In this document: positions 7,402-14,377 of the stretch, piece by piece | How the letters are laid out: the number at the start of each line of letters is the position of its first letter | Position numbering within the stretch: position 1 is the stretch's first letter | Assembly (NCBI GenBank): GCA_031269205.1 | Contig: JAISZM010000076.1 | Coordinates: 1 to 15,758 of the forward strand | From: Eubacteriales Family XIII. Incertae Sedis bacterium | GTDB lineage: Bacteria; Bacillota; Clostridia; Peptostreptococcales; Anaerovoracaceae | Direction of reading: 5' to 3' | DNA length: 15,758 bases | Made by a program: the position numbers and the translations under genes | Notes under the pieces: model-generated | Seen by the model: the letters and a program-made list of their open reading frames with translations, nothing else | Told to the model about the DNA's origin: nothing | The model's database searches: none

Positions 7402-7448
7402 ATTAGACAAACAGTAGACCCTTATTTATTTATTATGGTCGTGCGGAA

Positions 7449-7467
7449 CTTGATACTTTGTGTCAAG
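7449..7467. repeat. Short inverted repeat downstream of the dioxygenase promoter
   Basis: CTTGA (7449-7453) and TCAAG (7463-7467) form perfect arms around nine bases. The position, about 40 bases after the predicted transcription start, would suit a repressor site, for example for a lost IclR-type regulator. Five-base arms occur often by chance. Confidence 0.2.
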
Positions 7468-7520
7468 GATCGGGGCGACGCCGCGTACGCTTCGGGAAAC
7501 GCATCGACGAGGTTCGAGAT

Positions 7521-7667
7521 ATGGCGATTGCGGAAACTTCTAAGAACAACGGTCTCTCCGCTCCGGGCGGGGATAACATACGGGTACTCGTCCAGGCTGC
7601 GGCAGTCATAGATCTGCTCTCGGCGTCCGACAAGCCCGTTTCGCTCACCGCTCTTTCCAACGAATAG
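7521..7667 (+). pseudogene. Truncated IclR-type regulator (N-terminal remnant)
   Basis: A 48-codon frame whose second half (IRVLVQAAAVIDLLSASDKP then VSLTALSNE) resembles the first helices of the winged helix-turn-helix in IclR-family regulators (pattern VQSVERALxILxLLAExxxPLSLTELA). It stops at TAG (7665-7667) before the recognition helix. The whole ligand-binding domain is absent. The stop codon is part of the AGGAGG ribosome binding site of the next gene. IclR proteins often control aromatic catabolism and TRAP genes, which fits the location. I read it as the stump of a regulator after a deletion or fusion. It might instead serve as a short translated leader for the dioxygenase. Confidence 0.5.
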
Positions 7668-7679
7668 GAGGTAATAACT

Positions 7680-8606
7680 ATGGCAATTACTGGGGTGTTG
7701 AGGGCTGCGATGATGCAGCTGCGGGTGCTGGATCTCGAGACGTCTGTCGACTTTTACACGAATGTCGTCGGGCTGTTCGAGGTGGGAAGGACTTCCGACG
7801 GGAGAGTTTTATTGAAGGGCTATGACGAGTTCGACCATCATTCATTCGTGTTGCGCAAGGCCGAGACTGCGGGCATGGACTTCATGGGGTTCAAGGTCGC
7901 GTCCGACGCGTATCTTGACTTTCTCGCGGGCAGGACGAAGGAATTTGGCTTGCCGGTCGAGATCGTCCCCGCGAATGCGGATCAGCCCGGCGTCGGGCGT
8001 CGCGTCTCGACGAGGGTTCCGACGGGTCACCGTCTCGACTTTTTCGCGGACATCGAAGAATCCGATCCGAAACCGAGTATTCTGAATCCCGAAATATGGT
8101 CGGTCGAGCCTCGCGGAATCGGTTCGGCCACGTTTGACCACGCTCTGCTCTTTGGGCCGGGTTCTGCTGAAACGGTTCGCTATCTGATGGAAGTCTGCGG
8201 GTTCGCAGCGGTCGAAAAGGGCCTGCTGCCCGACGGCAACACGTTCGTCACGTGGCTTTCCTGCGCGAACAGGGCGCACGATGTCGCCGTACTCGAGTTC
8301 GACCAGCCGGGCAAGCTGCATCATGTGGCTTACAAGCTCGACAACTGGAATGATATCGGCCACGCCGCTGACATCATGACAATGAACGAGGTCACGATAG
8401 ACGCGGGGCCGATGCGCCACGGCGCCACGCGCAGGCAAATGATCTACTTCTTCGATCCCTCGGGGAACAGGCTCGAAACCTGCACGAGCGGCTATGCGTT
8501 TTATCCGGATATGCCCGTGCGCGTTTGGGACTTCGACCACATCGGCAAGGGAATTTTCTATTACACGAGGCAGCTCAACGATAATTTCCTGAAAGTTGTT
8601 TCATAG
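7680..8606 (+). CDS. Catechol 2,3-dioxygenase (extradiol, XylE type)
   Basis: An Fe(II)-dependent extradiol ring-cleaving dioxygenase, 308 residues, made of two vicinal-oxygen-chelate domains. It opens catechol-type rings next to the diol using O2. The active-site set of XylE-type enzymes is present at positions shifted by one: metal ligands His154 (TFDHALL), His215 (LHHVAYKL) and Glu266 (PSGNRLE), and catalytic His200 (NRAHDVAVL), His247 (GPMRHG) and Tyr256 (MIYFFDP). The C-terminal IGKGIFYYTRQLNDNFLKVV also matches this group. AGGAGG (7666-7671) precedes the ATG. No other genes of a meta-cleavage pathway follow. The exact substrate is unknown. An O2-dependent enzyme is unexpected beside an anaerobic oxidoreductase, so horizontal acquisition or use of trace oxygen is possible. 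Confidence 0.9.
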   Translation: MAITGVLRAAMMQLRVLDLETSVDFYTNVVGLFEVGRTSDGRVLLKGYDEFDHHSFVLRKAETAGMDFMGFKVASDAYLDFLAGRTKEFGLPVEIVPANADQPGVGRRVSTRVPTGHRLDFFADIEESDPKPSILNPEIWSVEPRGIGSATFDHALLFGPGSAETVRYLMEVCGFAAVEKGLLPDGNTFVTWLSCANRAHDVAVLEFDQPGKLHHVAYKLDNWNDIGHAADIMTMNEVTIDAGPMRHGATRRQMIYFFDPSGNRLETCTSGYAFYPDMPVRVWDFDHIGKGIFYYTRQLNDNFLKVVS

Positions 8607-8619
8607 GGCGGTTGGTTGA

Positions 8620-8727
8620 GCAGACAGTCAAGCTCATGGACGCTCTGAAGATCTGACGGCGGCGGCGATCGGCCACTATCTCGTGCCGCCCCTGCTCAAC
8701 GGCGACAAGGTCACGATCAGCGGGTAG
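8620..8727 (+). pseudogene. Possible gene remnant downstream of the dioxygenase
   Basis: Between the dioxygenase stop and the convergent recF stop lies a start-less frame of 35 codons that ends in the protein-like stretch AAAIGHYLVPPLLNGDKVTI. A neighbouring frame (VEQTVKLMDALK) stops shortly before it, as if one longer coding region had been frameshifted. I cannot assign a family. It may be a decayed 3' end of a gene or chance. Confidence 0.2.
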
Positions 8728-8734
8728 GTTTTCG

Positions 8735-9823
8735 TCAGGACGACGATATCTCTCTGTGGCAGGCTTCGGGGAAGGCTTCTGTCAGTATCTCGGGCGGGTC
8801 GGCTGTCGTTATGATGATCTGACAATCTTCGAATGAGTCCGGAAGGCGTTTTTGTCGGCCTTCGTCGAGTTCGGACAGGACGTCGTCGAGCAGCAGGATC
8901 GGCATTTCACCGGTTTCCTCCTTTATTATATCGACCTCCGCGAGCTTCAGCGCAAGGGCGGCCGTGCGTTGTTGGCCCTGAGAGCCGTATTTTCGCAGAT
9001 CGACGCCGCCGCTCACGAGTTTCAGGTCGTCCTTGTGCGGGCCGGCCGTCGTGGCGCCGAACTCCCGATCCTTCGCGCGGCGGCTTTGGAGTTCGGCAGC
9101 TATGCGTTCGCGCGCGTCCTCGATGGCGGTGAACGCTACGCTCGGCTCATACGACACCTCGAGCGCTCCTTCCTCGTCTGTGGATGTAGCCGTGATGCGG
9201 GATTGGATGCCTGCGCTGATGACGGCGAGTTTTTCCGCGAAACGCGCGCGCTCGGCCATGATACGCGCACCCGTGTCCGCGAGATAGCCGTCGTACACGT
9301 TGAGGAGGGGTTCGTTCAGCGTCTGTTCTTTCAGAAGCAGGTTGCGGTTTTTCACTATCCTCCGGTACTTTATGACGTCAAGGTAATAGAGCGGCTTGAG
9401 CTGGAACAGTTCGTGATCCATGAAGCGCCGCCGTTTTTCGGGTTCGTCCTTCACTATGCGCAGGTCGTCGGGCGAAAAAATGACGGTCAGCGCGTGACCC
9501 GCCAGGTCGGCGCCTTTGCGAACCCCGACGCCGTCGACAAAGAAACTCTTGTCGCGGCCGTTCATGCTGACCTCGACGGTCATGTCTTCGTCGCCTTTTC
9601 CGAACAAGCCCTTGATGCGATAGAAAGTCTTGCCGAAGGTGATGGCTTCGGCGTCGTTACGCGTACGGAACGACCGGCCCATCGAAAGGATGTGAACGGC
9701 CTCGAGCATGTTCGTCTTGCCCTCGCCGTTTTTCCCCGTCAATATGTTGACGCCGCGCCCGAAGTCGACGGAACACGCCTCATAGTTGCGGAAGTTTTGC
9801 AGGGCCAACGTGCGAATATACAT
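8735..9823 (-). CDS. recF: DNA replication and repair protein RecF
   Basis: SMC-like ATPase of the RecFOR pathway that helps load RecA at single-strand gaps. It is 362 residues, the usual length. Visible motifs are Walker A GKNGEGKT (30-37), the ABC-type signature SQGQQRTAAL (281-290) and Walker B MPILLLDDVLSELD (307-320). The start LALQNFRNY is typical. The ATG at 9823 lacks a clear Shine-Dalgarno sequence; a GATAAT hexamer lies only 16 bases upstream, so the mRNA leader may be very short. The gene stands alone here rather than in the common dnaA-dnaN-recF-gyrB cluster. It is convergent with the dioxygenase and divergent from the kinase gene. Confidence 0.96.
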   Translation of the reverse strand: MYIRTLALQNFRNYEACSVDFGRGVNILTGKNGEGKTNMLEAVHILSMGRSFRTRNDAEAITFGKTFYRIKGLFGKGDEDMTVEVSMNGRDKSFFVDGVGVRKGADLAGHALTVIFSPDDLRIVKDEPEKRRRFMDHELFQLKPLYYLDVIKYRRIVKNRNLLLKEQTLNEPLLNVYDGYLADTGARIMAERARFAEKLAVISAGIQSRITATSTDEEGALEVSYEPSVAFTAIEDARERIAAELQSRRAKDREFGATTAGPHKDDLKLVSGGVDLRKYGSQGQQRTAALALKLAEVDIIKEETGEMPILLLDDVLSELDEGRQKRLPDSFEDCQIIITTADPPEILTEAFPEACHREISSS

Positions 9824-9923
9824 AGATAGATAGTACCATATTATCCGCCGCCATGCCCTGTATTTTCATAATAAGGCGCGGGTGAATCCTTCCCGTCCTC
9901 CTTGTCCCTAATCCATGTTACAA

Positions 9924-10090
9924 TTAAGGAAGCACTGATTAATTCCGTTTGCCAGCTGAGCCGATGGATTTTTCGCCTGACACAGGCAAAAACCGCAGGA
10001 ATACTGGTGGTATTTCGAGGATTTTTGCCGAAGTCAGGCGAAAAATCGGCGGCTCAGATGGTGGACATGAATTAATCAGCGTTTCCTTAA
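9924..10090. mobile_element. MITE-like palindromic element (167 bases)
   Basis: The ends are inverted copies: 9924-9945 (beginning TTAAGGAA and ending TGATTAATTC) matches the reverse complement of 10069-10090 at 20 of 22 bases. The interior arms also pair: GAGCCG...GATTTTTCGCCTGAC (about 9958-9981) with GTCAGGCGAAAAATC (about 10033-10047), then GGCAAAAA with TTTTTGCC, and a central GAATAC/GTATTTC. Almost the whole element can fold into one hairpin. There is no transposase. TTAA at both extremities might be a target duplication or part of the repeat. These are features of a miniature inverted-repeat element moved in trans. No second copy is visible in this window. Confidence 0.7.
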
Positions 10091-10191
10091 ACGAACTCTA
10101 CAAAAAAATTATTGCATTCATTGATGAAGAGGATCGGCGAAGGGCGGAGCTGTTCATGTCTTGGGAGGGATGGTCGCGCGATGATAATTGA
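9949..10191 (+). CDS. Orphan reading frame running from the MITE-like element to near the kinase gene
   Basis: An 80-codon frame beginning at TTG inside the palindromic element and continuing without stops to 10191. Codons outside the element encode NELYKKIIAFIDEEDRRRAE and then LFMSWEGWSRDDN, a charged, helix-like stretch that looks more like real protein than the element-derived part (residues 1-47). No Shine-Dalgarno sequence precedes the TTG. Either it is a chance frame or a small gene upstream of the kinase has lost its 5' end to the insertion. No family recognised. Confidence 0.25.
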   Translation: MPAEPMDFSPDTGKNRRNTGGISRIFAEVRRKIGGSDGGHELISVSLNELYKKIIAFIDEEDRRRAELFMSWEGWSRDDN

Positions 10192-10251
10192 GCTTTTTGG
10201 AAAGGAACATCCTGGTCTTTGCCTGTTCCCCTGTCGCCGGGAGGGTCTGAA

Positions 10252-11187
10252 ATGATCGTGACGGTGACTTTGAATCCTGCCATAGATAAGACCGCCGAGG
10301 TTGAGCGTTTCAATCCGGGTGGGTTGAATCGGCTCGGCAATATCGTCCTCGACGCGGGGGGCAAGGGCGTCAATGTGTCAAAGGCTCTCTACGCCCTTGG
10401 AGGACGCTCCGTGGCGACAGGATTTCTCGGCGACGGCGGAAGCGTGATAAAGCGGATGCTCGGAGATATCGGAATCGAGTCGGATTTTGTACCGGTACAC
10501 GGCATCGCAAGGACAAACCTGAAGGTGCTTGACGACGAGGCGGTTCTGACCGAGCTAAATGAACCGGGCGCGCTTGTAACGGATAAAGATATTTCCCTGT
10601 TGCGCGAAAAACTCATGACCTACGCCGCGCCGGATACGATCTTTGTTTTTGCGGGCAGTCTGCCGCCCGGCGCGGACGCGCGTACCTATGCGTCCATGAT
10701 AGAGACCGTGAAGTCCGCGAGAGCGAAGGTGTTTCTTGACGCCGACGGCGAAGCTCTTCGCGCAGCTTTAGAAAACGCGACGGCGCCGGATTTCCTCAAG
10801 CCAAACGTGGTGGAACTTATGGAATATATGTCGTTGGAGGAGCGCCCCGATAGCGCCGGCGTCGCAGCGCTGTGCCGAAAGCTCATCAGGGATAAGGGCG
10901 TAGGAAAAATTTCGGTGTCCATGGGCGCGGAGGGCGCTGTGTTTGCGGACGCCGCGGACGCATATTGGGCGCCGGGCCTGAACGTCGAGGTTCATTCGGC
11001 GGTCGGCGCCGGGGACAGCATGGTTGCGGCGTTCGCGCTCTGCGAAGAGTCGGGCGCCAGCTTTAAGGACGCGGCCCGCTTAGCCATGGCGGTATCGGCA
11101 GGCGCGGTCACGACGAAAGGAACGAAAGCGCCTTCTCTGGCGCTGGTGAACGAGTTGCTTACGCGGGTTGAGCTACAAAGAATCTAG
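10252..11187 (+). CDS. fruK: PfkB-family hexose-phosphate kinase, probably 1-phosphofructokinase
   Basis: Cytoplasmic ribokinase-fold sugar kinase of 311 residues. The N-terminus MIVTVTLNPAIDKTAEVERF is typical of the 1-phosphofructokinase/tagatose-6-phosphate kinase (FruK/LacC) branch. Also visible are the glycine-rich DAGGKGVNVSKAL (34-46), RTNLKV, FAGSLPPG (133-140) and the ATP-site signature VGAGDSMVAAF (251-261) with the catalytic Asp255. FruK turns fructose 1-phosphate into fructose 1,6-bisphosphate. No fructose PTS or regulator is adjacent, so LacC-type activity is possible. The ATG at 10252 follows GGGAGGG (10239-10245). An upstream in-frame ATG at 10219 is less likely. Its 3' end overlaps the convergent rsmG by 15 bases. 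Confidence 0.85.
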   Translation: MIVTVTLNPAIDKTAEVERFNPGGLNRLGNIVLDAGGKGVNVSKALYALGGRSVATGFLGDGGSVIKRMLGDIGIESDFVPVHGIARTNLKVLDDEAVLTELNEPGALVTDKDISLLREKLMTYAAPDTIFVFAGSLPPGADARTYASMIETVKSARAKVFLDADGEALRAALENATAPDFLKPNVVELMEYMSLEERPDSAGVAALCRKLIRDKGVGKISVSMGAEGAVFADAADAYWAPGLNVEVHSAVGAGDSMVAAFALCEESGASFKDAARLAMAVSAGAVTTKGTKAPSLALVNELLTRVELQRI

Positions 11188-11997
11188 TCTTGCGTGTAGC
11201 GGCCTTTTTGCGGGAATTCCGGCGCGGCGCGGGTAGGCGGCCGGGGTGGGGCGCTCCTTTCGTATCACGATGATGATGTGAGCCGCGGGCGCTTGGTGAG
11301 CGTTGGCGGTTGGGGCTGCGATGGAGGCGGTGCGGACGCTGTCTTCGGCTGTTTCGAGGCCGGGTTGCCGCGGGGGTGTTGCGGCGCGTGTGAGGACTTC
11401 GGCGACGGGAGCGGCGCCGAGGATTTGACGGGCGTTTTCGCTCTCTTCGATTTCATTCACCTGGCGGGCGGATTTGTAGGCGTAGAGGGCGCCGCCTACG
11501 CGCGCGAGCGGCAGGCCATATTCGCAGAGCGTGGAGAGATGTCCTACGGCGCGGCTTACTACGAGGTCGAAGCTTTCGCGGAGGGGGGCGCGGGCGGCTT
11601 CCTCCGCGCGAGCCTGGAGGACTTGCACGTCGTCTATGCCGAGTTCCGCGCAGGCTTCGGTTATGAAGTCCGTCCGCTTTCGGAGCGAGTCTATGAGCAG
11701 GAAGGCCTTTTCCGGGCAGGCTATAGCGAGGGGTACGCCGGGGAAACCCGCGCCTGTGCCTATGTCGGCTACGCGGCGTGCGACGATGAACTCCGGCCGG
11801 CCGTAAGCGGCGAGTGAATCCGCTATATGTTTTTCGATGAATTCATCTTCGTCTGTAATCGCCGTAAGGTTCATTACCTCGTTGCGCTTCAGCACGAGTT
11901 TCATGTAGCCGAGCATGAGATGAGCTTTCCTCGCCGCGTCCGGGACGCCGAGCTCGGACAGAATGGCCTTGAGTTTTGCCTCGCGTGCCGCCGTCAT
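11173..11997 (-). CDS. rsmG: 16S rRNA (guanine-527-N7) methyltransferase RsmG, with an internal low-complexity insertion
   Basis: S-adenosylmethionine-dependent methyltransferase that modifies G527 of 16S rRNA. The SAM-binding motif ADIGTGAGFPGVPLA (77-91) is intact, as are NLTAI (43-47), HIADSL (57-62) and DLVVSRAVG (144-152). At 274 residues it is about 30-35 longer than usual. The excess is a Pro/Ala/Thr-rich segment at about residues 203-238 (11284-11391), followed by a normal end (IIIVIRKERPTPAAYPRRAG then IPAKRPL). The ATG overlaps the mnmG stop as ATGA (11994-11997). This is the last gene of the parB-to-rsmG operon and its stop lies within the end of the convergent kinase gene. Confidence 0.93.
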   Translation of the reverse strand: MTAAREAKLKAILSELGVPDAARKAHLMLGYMKLVLKRNEVMNLTAITDEDEFIEKHIADSLAAYGRPEFIVARRVADIGTGAGFPGVPLAIACPEKAFLLIDSLRKRTDFITEACAELGIDDVQVLQARAEEAARAPLRESFDLVVSRAVGHLSTLCEYGLPLARVGGALYAYKSARQVNEIEESENARQILGAAPVAEVLTRAATPPRQPGLETAEDSVRTASIAAPTANAHQAPAAHIIIVIRKERPTPAAYPRRAGIPAKRPLHARLDSL

Positions 11998-14183
11998 CGT
12001 TTCGTCCCGCCCCGTTCGTCACCGTTGTTCGCGCCGGTTCCGTCCTGTCGCCGCCCACTGGACGCTGGAGAGGAACCGGCGGTATCCTCCCCCTTCGTGC
12101 CTTCCGCGGCGCGGGCGACGCGCGCGAGATGGATCAACAGTACGTTTATGTCGGCGGGGGACACCCCCGATATGCGCGAGGCCATGCCGACGGAGGAGGG
12201 TCGCTGTCTATCGAGTTTCTCCGCGGCTTCGAGGCGCAGGCCTCTCATACCGAGATAGTCGACGCCGTCGGGTATGAGCTTGTTTTCGAGTTTTTTGAAG
12301 CGGCGGATGCGCTCATCCTGCTTCGCGATATAGCCCTCGTACTTGATCTGTATCTCGGCCTGACGGCTGACGTATCTGTCCATGTCCGCGGGTCTGTCGG
12401 GGTCAACGGCGGCGAGATCCGCGTATGTTATCTCCGGGCGCTTCAAGAGTTCGGCGAGAGTGAGGCGCGATCCGCCAACAGTCGGCCGACGGGGTTCTTT
12501 TTGCCCGAGGGTGGCGAGGAATTCGTCCACGTTGACGGCACTGACGCAGGTCGAGCGCAGACGCTCCAACTCCTGCTCCGTTCTGTGTTTATTACATAAA
12601 TATCTGTCGTAGCGTTCCTTCGTCGCGAGGCCAAGTGCGTAGCCCTGTTCGGTCAGGCGCAGATCGGCGTTGTCCTGTCGCAGCGTGAGGCGGAACTCGG
12701 CGCGCGAGGTCATGATGCGGTAGGGTTCGTCCGTGCCCTTTGTCACGAGGTCGTCGATGAGTACGCCTATGTAGGCTTCATCGCGGCGCGGCGTCCACGG
12801 CTCTTTGCCGTCGAGCAGGCGCGCCGCGTTGACGCCGGCGACGAGGCCCTGCGCGGCGGCCTCCTCGTAGCCGGAAGTGCCGTTGAACTGGCCCGCACAG
12901 TACAGGCCGCGGACGCCGCGGTAGGCGAGGCTCGGCGCGAGGACGAGCGGATCGAGGCAGTCGTATTCGATGGAATAGGCCCATTTCGTGAATTCGGCGT
13001 GTTCGAGTCCTTCGATGGAGCGATAAAATTCGCGCTGTATCTCCTCGGGCAGACTCGTGCTCATGCCCTGGATGTAGACGTCCTCCGTGGACAGCCCTTC
13101 GGGTTCTAGGAAGATCTGATGTCGGCCGCGTTCGGGGAAGCGGCTCACCTTGTCCTCGATGGACAGGCAGTAGCGCGGGCCCGTACCCGTGGTGTGGCCG
13201 CCGTAGGGCGCGGTCTTTTCTATGTTGTCGGCGACTATTTTGTGCCCGCGCGGGTTCGTCCACGTCAGCCAGCACGATATTTTGTTGCCGCCGAGGTCCC
13301 TGCCGTAATTCAGGTAGGAGAAGGGTTCGATCGTGTCGTCGCCCTTTTGCTCTTGCATTTTGCCGTAGTCGAGGGTTGTCGCTGAAGCGCGGGCGGGCGT
13401 GCCCGTCTTGAAGCGCCTGAGCGGGAAACCTCTGCGGCGCAGGCTGTCCGCTAACGCGTAGGACGGTTTCAGGCCAGACGGGCCGCTGCGCCACTCCTTG
13501 TCCGAGATGTGCAGGAGGCCACCGAGGTAGGTTCCCGTCGCGAGTATTACCGCCGGAGCGCAGCGGCGCTCGCCTCCGGCGAGCGCGACGCCCGCGACTC
13601 TGCTGTCCGTACTGTCCGCCCTATCGACGCCCGCGACTCTGCTGCCCGTACGATCCGCCCTGTCGACGCTCGCGACTCTGCTGCCCGTACTGTCCGCCCT
13701 ATCGACGCCCGCGGCGTTGACTCTCGCGCCGTTCGCCCTGCCTGTGCCCGCGCCCCCCTGTGCGGGCACAAGAGAACCGTCTCCCTCCGCGCTCTCGAAA
13801 AGAAGATCCGTGACCTCGCCTTCCTCGAGCGTAAGCCCCGGCTGCGCCCTGAGCGTGCGAAGCATCTCCTCGTGGTAACGCTGCTTGTCGGCCTGCGCGC
13901 GCGGCGACCACACGGCCTGACCTTTCGAGCGGTTCAGCATACGGCTCTGGATAAAGGTCTTGTCGATGTGCCGTCCCATCTCGCCGCCGAGCGCGTCAAT
14001 CTCTTTTACCAGCTGTCCCTTGCCAGTACCCCCAATCGCGGGATTGCACGGCATCATCGCGACCGATTCGAGTTCGATCGTGAGCACGAGCGTCCGCTTG
14101 CCGAGCCTCGCCGCCGCGAGCCCCGCCTCACAACCGGCGTGTCCGGCCCCCACTACAACGACGTCGTACTTCGTCCCCTTCAT
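11994..14183 (-). CDS. mnmG: tRNA uridine-5-carboxymethylaminomethyl modification enzyme MnmG (GidA), with a repeat insertion and long tail
   Basis: FAD-dependent subunit of the MnmE-MnmG complex that modifies the wobble uridine of certain tRNAs. The FAD motif VVVGAGHAGCEA (9-20), MMPCNPAIGGTGKGQLVKEI (43-62), GPRYCLSIEDK with the second catalytic-type Cys, and GQFNGTSGYEEAAAQGL are all present. At 729 residues it is about 100 longer than the usual 620-630. One excess is an insertion at about residues 131-198 that contains a 13-residue unit (VDRADSTGSRVAG) repeated three times. The other is a Gly/Ser/Asp-rich C-terminal tail of about 37 residues. I start at 14183 because the family begins MKGTKYDVVVVG and because the ATG overlaps the stop of the small gene upstream (ATGA). 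mnmE is not in the window. Confidence 0.94.
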   Translation of the reverse strand: MKGTKYDVVVVGAGHAGCEAGLAAARLGKRTLVLTIELESVAMMPCNPAIGGTGKGQLVKEIDALGGEMGRHIDKTFIQSRMLNRSKGQAVWSPRAQADKQRYHEEMLRTLRAQPGLTLEEGEVTDLLFESAEGDGSLVPAQGGAGTGRANGARVNAAGVDRADSTGSRVASVDRADRTGSRVAGVDRADSTDSRVAGVALAGGERRCAPAVILATGTYLGGLLHISDKEWRSGPSGLKPSYALADSLRRRGFPLRRFKTGTPARASATTLDYGKMQEQKGDDTIEPFSYLNYGRDLGGNKISCWLTWTNPRGHKIVADNIEKTAPYGGHTTGTGPRYCLSIEDKVSRFPERGRHQIFLEPEGLSTEDVYIQGMSTSLPEEIQREFYRSIEGLEHAEFTKWAYSIEYDCLDPLVLAPSLAYRGVRGLYCAGQFNGTSGYEEAAAQGLVAGVNAARLLDGKEPWTPRRDEAYIGVLIDDLVTKGTDEPYRIMTSRAEFRLTLRQDNADLRLTEQGYALGLATKERYDRYLCNKHRTEQELERLRSTCVSAVNVDEFLATLGQKEPRRPTVGGSRLTLAELLKRPEITYADLAAVDPDRPADMDRYVSRQAEIQIKYEGYIAKQDERIRRFKKLENKLIPDGVDYLGMRGLRLEAAEKLDRQRPSSVGMASRISGVSPADINVLLIHLARVARAAEGTKGEDTAGSSPASSGRRQDGTGANNGDERGGTKR
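13590..13706 (-). repeat. 39-base tandem repeat, three units, inside mnmG
   Basis: Three adjacent 39-base units lie at 13590-13628, 13629-13667 and 13668-13706. The first two differ at 4 positions and the first and third at 2. A degenerate part-copy follows from 13707. The length is a multiple of three, so changes in copy number would keep mnmG in frame, adding or removing 13 residues each time. Confidence 0.9.
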
Positions 14184-14377
14184 ACGCGCGCACTTCCGCG
14201 AGCACGTACGCCGAACATCCGGCGGAGTTCGGCAGCCCTTTCTTCGTAAGTAAAAAACGGCGTATCGTTGCGTTCGGCGGAAACCCTGCAAAACACATCA
14301 TGTGCGGGATGATCCCCCGCGAAACCCGCGCGCCGCAGCGTCTTTTCGGCGCTTTTCCTCCTATACCTATGCGTCAC
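14180..14377 (-). CDS. Small protein of unknown function, coupled on both sides
   Basis: A 65-codon frame fills the gap between the phosphatase gene and mnmG. Its GTG start overlaps the phosphatase stop as GTGA (14374-14377), and its stop overlaps the mnmG start as ATGA (14180-14183). GGAG lies about 5 bases before the GTG. The product is strongly basic (MTHRYRRKSAEKTLRRAGFA at the N-terminus) and ends in a likely helix (TYEERAAELRRMFGVRARGS). I do not recognise a family. Two exact 4-base overlaps at the same spacing as the other junctions of this operon are the main evidence that it is a real gene. Alternatively it is an open frame that merely lets ribosomes reach mnmG. Confidence 0.6.
   Translation of the reverse strand: MTHRYRRKSAEKTLRRAGFAGDHPAHDVFCRVSAERNDTPFFTYEERAAELRRMFGVRARGSARV

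Noticed and set aside
8852..9829. A 325-codon plus-strand open frame opposite recF
   Set aside because: It is the antisense shadow of recF, whose Walker motifs and length are unambiguous. The antisense product has no domain and such frames are common in GC-rich genes.
12778..13494. A 238-codon alternative frame inside mnmG on the same strand
   Set aside because: The product is an Arg/Pro-rich out-of-frame translation of mnmG with no recognisable motif.
13590..13706. Tandem repeats considered as a CRISPR array or an origin iteron cluster
   Set aside because: The units are directly adjacent without spacers, are in frame in mnmG and encode a regular 13-residue repeat. No DnaA-box-like sequence recurs in them.
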